From assembly GCA_029250305.1 (NCBI GenBank), contig JAQXFM010000154.1, positions 1 through 13,166 of the forward strand: a DNA stretch of 13,166 nucleotides, given 5' to 3'. Made by a program: the position numbers and the translations under genes. Under the pieces are notes generated by a model that had not been told where the DNA came from, did no database searches, and saw only the letters and a program-made list of their open reading frames with translations. This document shows positions 1-6,600 of this stretch, in pieces. This DNA comes from Candidatus Poseidoniaceae archaeon. GTDB taxonomy: Archaea > Thermoplasmatota > Poseidoniia > Poseidoniales > Poseidoniaceae. Each line of letters begins with the position of its first letter. Within the stretch, counting starts at the first letter, position 1.

Positions 1-907
1 GTTCGGGCAGGCTTGGTGTCGATTCAGCAATGCGCCCATACGAACGCCCCATCTCTTGTGTTTGATGGGTCGGGTATGGGTGAGCAGGGTGATGAACTTG
101 GTTTGTAGCGTGGGGCAAATCGTTTCGATGGAGATGTGGATTCCTTTGATTCCTTGCGTTTTCTATGCCCCTGTGGATGACGCCGTGTTCATGATGCAAC
201 GATTCAGGCTCACCAAACATCCACCCTTCGGTTTCAGGCTCACCCAAGTCCAATTCAACCGGTTCGGTTGAACCAAGAAATTGAAGCGGCTCGACCGTTG
301 CAGGTATCTGATCATGGTCGCCATGTTCAACGAGGAGGGTGGTCAGGGCCATTGACGGTTCAAGGCGAACCGGTTCTGCGGGAATTATCTGGGATGCCTG
401 TGATCGAGGGAAGTCGACGTCGCGCTGCAATTCATCCAGCCCGAGGCGTGCTTGTTCCATTGATTGGCCCCTTGCAAGCCTTCGGTGCAGTTCAGCCAGT
501 CGCATCAGACGTGCATCGTTGCCGTGGAGTGTGTACCATTCCGATTGCGTTTCTATGGTTAAGGTTGGTCGCCTTAATCCGAAGTGTGCGCCCATGAGGA
601 ACAATCCAAATCCAAAAGTCAGCAATTGAGGCATCGTTCCAAACACCATGCCTCGTGAGGCAACCCACAGAAGGAGGGCGCCGAGGAAAGCGTAGCCAAA
701 CGGCAAAAAGGGTTTGTTAGCGTGATCCATTTTCATGATGAAATCATTATCAATTTCGACGCAGTGGCCCTTTCTTTGTTCGATTGAAAGCTTGCGCTCA
801 GTGACTGTGACGACAACCCTTCCGGGTGTTCCACTCTGGTGCAGTCGTTCGAAGACTTCGAAGTCTTCTGCACCTCGTGGACTCTCTCGGTGTCCAGTAA
901 TGCGCAT
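1..907 (-). CDS. Two-helix membrane protein, unknown function (partial, runs off left edge)
   Basis: The minus-strand frame is open from an in-frame TAA just upstream of 907 to base 1, giving 302 residues with no stop. The ATG at 907 is preferred because residues 1-57 look coding (a DFEVFERL stretch, then VVVTVTERKLSIEQ); internal ATGs at 736 and 730 are alternatives without a Shine-Dalgarno. Two hydrophobic segments follow at about residues 67-84 and 92-111, separated by a short loop. After them come a strand-like TLTIETQSEWYTL segment and a charged helix (LAELHRRLARGQS). This arrangement of strands on both sides of a helical hairpin is reminiscent of membrane proteins with a bacterial-PH-like domain, but that is only inference. 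The last 50 or so visible residues are rich in histidine. The true C-terminus lies outside the window. No enzyme motif was recognised. Confidence 0.75.
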   Translation of the reverse strand, partial: MRITGHRESPRGAEDFEVFERLHQSGTPGRVVVTVTERKLSIEQRKGHCVEIDNDFIMKMDHANKPFLPFGYAFLGALLLWVASRGMVFGTMPQLLTFGFGLFLMGAHFGLRRPTLTIETQSEWYTLHGNDARLMRLAELHRRLARGQSMEQARLGLDELQRDVDFPRSQASQIIPAEPVRLEPSMALTTLLVEHGDHDQIPATVEPLQFLGSTEPVELDLGEPETEGWMFGEPESLHHEHGVIHRGIENARNQRNPHLHRNDLPHATNQVHHPAHPYPTHQTQEMGRSYGRIAESTPSLPE

Positions 908-961
908 CCCATCGCGCAAAGGGCGTCGTGCGGGTTATCAATCCACCGACCATTGAAGGGA

Positions 962-992
962 TTTTTCCCCTCAAAAGGGGACCCCTTTTTTT
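962..992. repeat. Nested inverted repeats in the divergent gap, candidate operator or hairpin
   Basis: Two overlapping palindromes lie between the divergent starts at 907 and 1079. CCCCT/AGGGG (967-971 and 976-980) has a four-base CAAA loop. AAAAGGGG/CCCCTTTT (973-980 and 982-989) is perfect around a single central A, and is followed by a run of seven T (986-992). A one-base centre suits a dimeric DNA-binding protein better than an RNA hairpin. The CCCCT hairpin followed closely by T7 could instead work as a terminator on the plus strand, but no plus-strand gene lies just upstream. The role is inferred from position. Confidence 0.4.
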
Positions 993-1049
993 CCGCCGAA
1001 AGCCGCAAACGAACCTCGGGCAATCACGACGGATTCGGCCGGGGAATCG

Positions 1050-1055
1050 TTTATG
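1050..1055 (+). promoter_or_regulatory. Candidate TATA box for the 54-residue gene
   Basis: TTTATG lies with its centre about 26 bases before the ATG at 1079, the usual distance between an archaeal TATA box and the transcription start. No Shine-Dalgarno precedes that ATG, so transcription may begin at or next to the start codon, giving a leaderless mRNA. The match to the archaeal consensus is short, so this is tentative. Confidence 0.3.
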
Positions 1056-1078
1056 TGTCGCTGCACAGAGTTAACGCC

Positions 1079-1243
1079 ATGATTGAGCTGCTCACAGAAC
1101 CCGCTCTTGTCGAGAATGTCCTTGAAGCGGTTGGGGAAAAAACCGAAGCATGGACCGATCGCTGGTGGTGGAAACCGCTTCGCTACCTCATTCTTGTAGG
1201 GCCATTCATCGCCGTTGGCGTGTACTATTACTGGTTCCTGTGA
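1079..1243 (+). CDS. 54-residue single-pass membrane protein
   Basis: The ATG at 1079 opens a 54-residue frame ending at TGA 1241-1243. The first 32 residues are hydrophilic and helical with many acidic residues (IELLTEPALVENVLEAVGEK), followed by a tryptophan cluster (DRWWWKPLR, residues 27-35) at the membrane boundary. A hydrophobic segment at about 36-54 ends in VYYYWFL at the very C-terminus. The frame is open further upstream, to 839, but that extension lies antisense to the neighbouring membrane gene and has no protein character. A possible TATA box sits about 26 bases upstream. The stop lies four bases from the stop of the convergent gene. No family was recognised. The aromatic belt and acidic N-terminus suggest a small membrane subunit or regulator facing the cytoplasm, which is inference. 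Confidence 0.5.
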   Translation: MIELLTEPALVENVLEAVGEKTEAWTDRWWWKPLRYLILVGPFIAVGVYYYWFL

Positions 1244-1247
1244 ACCA

Positions 1248-2270
1248 TCATTCGATCCGCTCAAGTCGGGCGCTGCCCATGATTCTTGGTTTTGAATCCA
1301 ATTGTGCAATGAGGGTTGGTTCCGGATGTTCTCTTCGAATGAAGAGGGGGTTTTCCCATGCTACAACGGCGGTATCACCGTCTGCTGAGTTCACGCGGCC
1401 AACAACAAACTGAAGGTCGACGCTTGCATGGACCACGTCGCCTTCTGCGAGGGTTCTCTTTTGAAACGGAGAGCGTTGAAGATGAATCGTCGATCGTTGG
1501 TGAGCCACAACCGCAAGCGGTACGCTGGTGTTGGTTTTCTTGTCCTCAATCGCTGGGCGAACAAGCAGTGTTCCACTGCCGAGGTGGTCTTCTTTTGCGT
1601 TGCGAAGGGCAAGCCCGACTCGGTCGCCTGCTCGTGCTGCGGGAACATCATCATCCATCACCTGCAGTGATTTTGCGTTTCCAGTTCCATTCGCCGGTAG
1701 AAGCACCAACTCATCGTGCACATTCACTGTACCAGATTGGACATAGCCGATGGCCACGAGTCCGATACCTTTGACGTTGAAATGTTGGTCCACTGGGATC
1801 ACGAGAGGCGCCTCAGCGTTTGCTTTCAACTCGTCTGCAATCGAATCCATGAATCTGTACAAGATGGTGCGCAACTCGATACCGTCGCCTTTGGCAAAGG
1901 TCCAATCGCCGAGGCCAGCTTGCTTGAACAGCATCTTCGCTTGGTCCTCATCGACCCATTCGCCGTCTGGTGCGTTGATGATCGCCATGCCTTTTGTGAG
2001 GTTTGAACTTGCAAAAGCGACCAATGCCTCTCCCAATGTGGCATCGATTCGTTCGATTTCGATGATGCCGACACGTGCAGCGGAAAGGGCGTTGAGGAAG
2101 GGGCGCAGTCGCTCAGGGTACTTTGCAGGTCGAATGATGGAGAGAATACGGGGTCCATCAGCATCAGATTCCTTGTGCACATAGGTGTGAACATCTCGCT
2201 GATCTGTCGGCTTCGCAATCTCACGTGCTAAGTCGTCGCTTCCGACCATGGCTATGTTGAGCACTGGCAT
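1248..2270 (-). CDS. SelB/EF-Tu-like protein with degenerate G domain (aSelBL-type)
   Basis: The 340-residue product has the layout of a translational GTPase. Residues 1-150 form a G-domain-like region, about 154-240 are a clear EF-Tu domain 2 (PLVIPVDQHFNVKGIG, VAIGYVQSGTV, AGDRVGLAL), and about 249-340 fit domain 3. The GTP-binding motifs are gone: where GHVDHGKS should be there is MVGSDDLAREIAK, no DxxG motif is visible, and NKxD is replaced by INAPDG. This matches the archaeal SelB-like family (aSelBL), described as SelB relatives that lost nucleotide-binding motifs; their function is unknown. The start at 2270 is chosen because GGTGGA (2277-2282) lies six bases upstream and conserved sequence begins there; a longer frame to 2366 would overlap the thioesterase gene. 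The upstream thioesterase stop is 41 bases away, so the two are probably co-transcribed. Confidence 0.85.
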   Translation of the reverse strand: MPVLNIAMVGSDDLAREIAKPTDQRDVHTYVHKESDADGPRILSIIRPAKYPERLRPFLNALSAARVGIIEIERIDATLGEALVAFASSNLTKGMAIINAPDGEWVDEDQAKMLFKQAGLGDWTFAKGDGIELRTILYRFMDSIADELKANAEAPLVIPVDQHFNVKGIGLVAIGYVQSGTVNVHDELVLLPANGTGNAKSLQVMDDDVPAARAGDRVGLALRNAKEDHLGSGTLLVRPAIEDKKTNTSVPLAVVAHQRSTIHLQRSPFQKRTLAEGDVVHASVDLQFVVGRVNSADGDTAVVAWENPLFIRREHPEPTLIAQLDSKPRIMGSARLERIE

Positions 2271-2311
2271 AACTCGTCCACCGGAGTGGTCCACATGAAT
2301 GTAGGGGTGCT

Positions 2312-2839
2312 TCACTCGGCTTTGTCGCTGCGCATCTGCTCGCGTATGCGCAATGCATGTGCCCAATCTTCCTTTTCATCGTCACTTTCAGCAACCAATT
2401 GCGGGATTGGAATCGGGCGCATCATGGAGTCGATGGCCACAAAGAAGAAGTAACCTTCACAAATCTTCTTTTTCTTCCAAGTGGCTTTGTCCACTGCCAT
2501 TGCAGTAACTTTGGTGCAGGCTGTGTGGGTGCTTGTAAACACCACTTTTCCAGTCACTTCCAGCAGGTCACCTTGACGCGCTGGGGCGATGAATTTCAGT
2601 GTGTCAATCGAGATGGTGACAAATTCCCGATGAGCAAACTTCGAGCATGCGATGCCGCCCGCTTTGTCCATGATTGAAAGCAACCGGCCACCAAACAAGG
2701 TGTCGTGGTCGTTTGTGTCGCCAGGGAAAACGTGTTCGATGAGCGTCACGGGTTCCTTTGAGTAATGTTCCATGTGTTTCGCAACGCCTTCCCCCTCATG
2801 AACTCTGGGAAGGTCAACCCGTCCATAGGGTGGTTTCAT
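2312..2839 (-). CDS. Acyl-CoA thioesterase-like hotdog protein
   Basis: The 175-residue product carries the hotdog thioesterase signature of the YciA/BFIT type: VFPGDTNDHDTLFGG (residues 37-51), then LLSIMDKAGGIAC over the central helix, then the strands VTISIDTLKFIAPARQGD and GKVVFTSTHTACTKV. Such enzymes hydrolyse acyl-CoA to free acid and CoA in the cytoplasm, usually as multimers. The charged tail (about 150-175) lies outside the fold. The start at 2839 is chosen because GGTGA at 2844-2848 sits four bases upstream, the same spacing as at the giant surface gene. An adjacent ATG at 2842 and an internal ATG at 2773 (153 residues, nearer the conserved fold) are alternatives. The frame continues upstream to 3292, but only antisense to the ThiI-like gene. 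It probably forms an operon with the SelB-like gene downstream. Confidence 0.85.
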   Translation of the reverse strand: MKPPYGRVDLPRVHEGEGVAKHMEHYSKEPVTLIEHVFPGDTNDHDTLFGGRLLSIMDKAGGIACSKFAHREFVTISIDTLKFIAPARQGDLLEVTGKVVFTSTHTACTKVTAMAVDKATWKKKKICEGYFFFVAIDSMMRPIPIPQLVAESDDEKEDWAHALRIREQMRSDKAE

Positions 2840-2843
2840 CATC

Positions 2844-2848
2844 TCACC
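2844..2848 (-). promoter_or_regulatory. Shine-Dalgarno for the thioesterase start
   Basis: GGTGA on the minus strand lies four bases before the ATG at 2839. It is complementary to the archaeal 16S rRNA 3' end (ATCACCTCC) and decides between the starts at 2842, 2839 and 2773, the last of which has no such motif at the right distance. Confidence 0.45.
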
Positions 2849-2863
2849 ACCCGACCCACCGGC

Positions 2864-3535
2864 ATGGTGGAGGGCAAAGTGTGCATTGCGTTGGTCTCTG
2901 GCGGGCTTGATTCGCCTGTGGCGATTGCGAGGGCCCTCAAGCAAGGATGGAACATACACCCGGTCCATTGCAGCCAAGAACCTGTGGTGGGGCCAGAAGC
3001 GGAACAGAAGACAATCGCAGCACTGCAGCACTTTCTGACGGCTGATGGACCAATTGGTGATGCGGCAAGAGCACAGATCCACCCATCGCTTACAGTGGTG
3101 CCCGTTGCCGAGCATCTCGCTCTTTTTACAGAGAAATGGGCCCATACGGAATACTTCATTCACATGAAACGAATGTATCATCATCTCGCAGATTTCAAAG
3201 CGGCAGATGTTGGTGCAACTCACCTTCTCACGGGGGAAAATCTCGGGCAGGTGTCGTCTCAAACCCTCGGAAACCTCGGCAGCATCGAACAAGCCTCCTC
3301 TCTGAAACCTCTACGTCCATTGCTTGGATTTGATAAAAACACAATCATACGAATGTCGAGGGTTTTGGGTGTGTTTGAATTGAGCCTTGGTCCCGAAGTA
3401 TGCGACGCACTCGGCCCGACAACGCCTGTCACAATCGCAAATCAAGAATGGTTGGAAAAAAGCGAACAGCGAGCCGGAGGTTTGCACGAGATTTGCCAAG
3501 CAGCTTGGAACAACAGAAGGGAAGTTTCTCTCTGA
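2864..3535 (+). CDS. THUMP-less ThiI-like tRNA sulfurtransferase (PP-loop)
   Basis: The 223-residue product matches the ATP-pyrophosphatase half of ThiI. It has the PP-loop SGGLDSPVA at residues 12-20, the KRMYHHLADFKAADVGATHLLTGE block, then LGQVSSQTLGNL (128-138), a PLLGFDKNTIIRMSR segment, and a cysteine at 180 in EVCDALGPTTPVT. That cysteine aligns with the sulfur-relay cysteine of the ThiI PP-loop domain. ThiI adenylates U8 of tRNA and installs sulfur to give 4-thiouridine. The ferredoxin-like and THUMP domains (roughly 170 residues) that bind tRNA in ordinary ThiI are absent, as is a rhodanese domain, so substrate binding must differ or come from a partner. The ATG at 2864 is used because conserved sequence starts there; the upstream extension to 2765 overlaps the divergent thioesterase gene. 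No Shine-Dalgarno is visible, so it may be leaderless. Confidence 0.85.
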   Translation: MVEGKVCIALVSGGLDSPVAIARALKQGWNIHPVHCSQEPVVGPEAEQKTIAALQHFLTADGPIGDAARAQIHPSLTVVPVAEHLALFTEKWAHTEYFIHMKRMYHHLADFKAADVGATHLLTGENLGQVSSQTLGNLGSIEQASSLKPLRPLLGFDKNTIIRMSRVLGVFELSLGPEVCDALGPTTPVTIANQEWLEKSEQRAGGLHEICQAAWNNRREVSL

Positions 3536-3627
3536 ATGATTGTGGTGCACACCGACCTGTTTCAAGCCTTCATTTGGAGGCGAGAGTCCGATGCGGTTTT
3601 AGGTGAATGAAACCTCGCGTGAAGAGC

Positions 3628-3633
3628 AGGTGA
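3628..3633 (+). promoter_or_regulatory. Shine-Dalgarno of the giant surface gene
   Basis: AGGTGA sits four bases before the ATG at 3638 and is complementary to the archaeal 16S 3' end. It fixes the start of the 1969-residue protein. The 102-base gap from 3536 holds no gene. A GGTTTTAGG stretch near 3595-3603 is a weak TATA candidate. Confidence 0.55.
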
Positions 3634-3637
3634 GTCC

Positions 3638-6600
3638 ATGACACACGAGAACCGAAACTTGAGAGCCCCATTGTTCCTTGTCGCATTGATGGTATTAGCG
3701 CCCTTCGCAGGTGCGGCCAATGTGACAACATTCGCCAACCAAGACAGCGAAGCAGACATCGAAATGCGAGACGGTACAGCCTTTTTGAACCGTGACGACG
3801 GTAGCATCGACCTTCCATCTGGCGACACGGTCACAAGCGCAAGCATGGACCTCTCAGTCAACATGATTGAACACGCTGCTCACCAGCGAATTGACACCGA
3901 TACGATGTCACGAGTTTGGAACCCAAATTACAACAACCAACTGACAAAATTCTCCAATGAATCTCATTTCACCTACGAAGACGGTGCCACTGCAACACCT
4001 GTTTCGCTCACGGCTGAAGGACTCTTGACTGATTTCGAGGAAACCCAAGCCGATTTTGCAGATCAACGTGACTTTTATCAGAACTCGTTCGGCTTCGATC
4101 ACGGAGAAATTGGCGGAACAAGCGGACCGGCTCCTCCGGGCGTCCCTGATTGCTACTCGGGATCCTACTGCTGGGGAACAGGTCTGAACGACAACGATTA
4201 CACCAATGAATTTTACAACCAAGGCAACAACAACGGCAAAAGCTACGCCCTCAGGTCGCCCTCAATGTACATCGATCTTGCTCTGAAAGACACGACTGCG
4301 TACTTCGATTCCTACCACGACCTCGATCGCATCACGCCTTCCGGAACAAACCCAGCGATCAAGTACACCGACTGTGCGTATGTTCAAATTCGAACCTCGA
4401 GCAGTGGCGTTTTCCCTCCCGACCCAACAGGTTTCCAATACATTGACATCGACATTGGCAACTCCTCTGGTGTTGGTTATTCAAACGGATACTACCGAGT
4501 GAGCACAGGATCGAACAATGCAGGCGAGATTTACAGCCAATGCAACGGCGACGGCATTAATGGCAACGATTATGCCTTGGGCGGCACATCTGTGAGCACT
4601 GGAAACCCAACCGGTTGGGGAAACATTGCGATTGATTTGATTCAATACGTCGGCCAATACATTCAACTTCAATTTGTTTTGGAAGACAATGACATCAGCG
4701 GATCGGACGGTGGAGCAGCAGGTTGGTACATCGATAACTTCCGACTTGGTGACGTCTTGCCTCAAACTGCAACCATGGATATCAACGGTTTCCTGCCCTC
4801 TGTTCAGAGCGGCGAAAACCAACCAAATGGCTATGGAATTTTGACCATCGAATCCGAAACCACATCCTCTGCCACCCTCTCCCTCGAAGTCATGGATTCT
4901 GCAACCGGGCAAACCGTTGTGGACAACCACGGTAACCCGATGGTCGGGCTCCAAGGAAAGATCATCGAACTGTGGGAAATCAACTCAACTGAGTATCCAT
5001 CGGTGAACTTCAGGCTCTCCTTTGATTCTGGTTCCTCAAGGCTCTCCAGCCCTGTTTTCCACGGGTTTAGTATCGGTACAAGGGTCGGCACAGGGTTCAA
5101 TCAAACCGATGATATGACCACAGGCGTCATCAACGGAGTTTGGGAGGCAGAAGGGGGTATGCCAATGGTGTATTCTCCGACCCTCAATGATGTGTCATAC
5201 ACGCCTGAGCTCGAGCGCAGCAGTTTCTCCAAACCGATCACTCGAATCACAGCGCATGTTCAAGATGATTGTACAGAAGTTCCAACCATCGACCTGCAAG
5301 GGTATGGTGGCGATGGGCTGATCGGTATGATTCCAGACACTGAATACACGCTTGATTCCCCAATTTTCGGGTTTGAAACATTGATGTCTTATCAGAACAA
5401 CTGCAACGTCGGAGGAATTTGGTTCGACCTTCACTTCGGCCACCACGCTGATAACTTCCAAGTCGACATCGCCAATGATTCAAACATTGACTGGGGCTTC
5501 GACGAACCTGCGTTTGGCTCCTTTGGCCGCCAAACCAACTTCTTGCTCAACAAGGTGAACGGAATCAACTACGGCACAGATGCTGCCAACATCAGCACCG
5601 ACCTCACGGGTGTTGCTGAAGGTGGAAATTTCATGCTTCCAAAGGGAGCAGTCGTCCGTTCAACCGACTTTGTCCTTGATGAAGTCACCATTCGGTCCAG
5701 CACCGATCCAACTGAAGGGTTCAATTTCTCAGTGCTTTCAGGCACACAGGAAGTGAGCCTTGGTGCGATCGGCAACGTTTCACGTGTGCTTCCAGAATAC
5801 CTCGAAGCAACGGACCTCACCGCTGCGCTCAACTCCTTGTTGACCAACCCCCTCGTTCCTGTGAGCCACATCGATGCATACGGCAATGAATGGATGACGT
5901 TCCGATTCAAGGCTGAATCACCAAGTTCCGAGACTGGAGCAACGATGGTGATTCGAGACATCGATGTCGTCTACAACTTGACGACAACCCTCGATAATTC
6001 CGATGGCCTCGACCTTGAACTCAACAAGGGCGTTGCTCTGTGGGATGGTGGCTCGATGGCGAACGTCGAAATTGCAGTCACTTCCACAAGCGGTGGCGGT
6101 CTGACCCTTTCGAACCTCGCAATTGTTACTGCGAGCGGCTATGATAACACACTCAGCGTGACAGGCAACCCTGTTGGATTCTATCCAAACGGTGAGTTGT
6201 ACGAAATCGTCACAACCCACACAGTCGCAGCCTCAACCACCTCAAATTTGGTTGAGAGCTTCTTGACATTGGAGTCGAGCACAGGCACTGTCATTCTCTC
6301 TTACTCCGATGCAATTGGCTTCGCTGAGGCTTCTGATGTCAACGACTTGATCACCCTCGAATCCACTTCGACGCAAAGCGATATCACGGATGGGAAGCAA
6401 ATCACATGGCGCTTTATTGTCAATTCCAATTGGGAAGACACCGATGAAGTTCGAATTTACGCTGGTTTGCTTGCTGGAAACGGTGTCAATGGCCTTCCAT
6501 CCGCAGTGCTGATGGCGCCCGTTGGTGGCAACGCTGTTGAGAACGATGCAGTCATCACGGCCTTTGAGGTTCGTAACGACATTGGACTGTCCCAAGACTT

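Noticed and set aside
268..629. Two overlapping plus-strand open frames near the left edge
   Set aside because: Both are antisense to the left membrane gene and lack domain or start-signal support.
851..868. 18-base perfect palindrome GAAGACTTCGAAGTCTTC
   Set aside because: It lies inside the left membrane gene and encodes EDFEVF with common codons; chance from repeated GAA/TTC codons is the simpler explanation.
733..1023. 96-residue minus-strand frame overlapping the left membrane gene
   Set aside because: It overlaps the longer frame that continues to the window edge with membrane helices; its sequence has no protein-like features.
839..1078. N-terminal extension of the 54-residue membrane protein
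   Set aside because: It runs antisense to the neighbouring membrane gene and through the palindromic gap, and a TATA-like element lies just before the shorter start.
2840..3292. Long upstream extension of the thioesterase frame on the minus strand
   Set aside because: It lies antisense to the well-supported ThiI-like gene, is rich in Cys, His and Arg without domain character, and the hotdog fold begins only after it.
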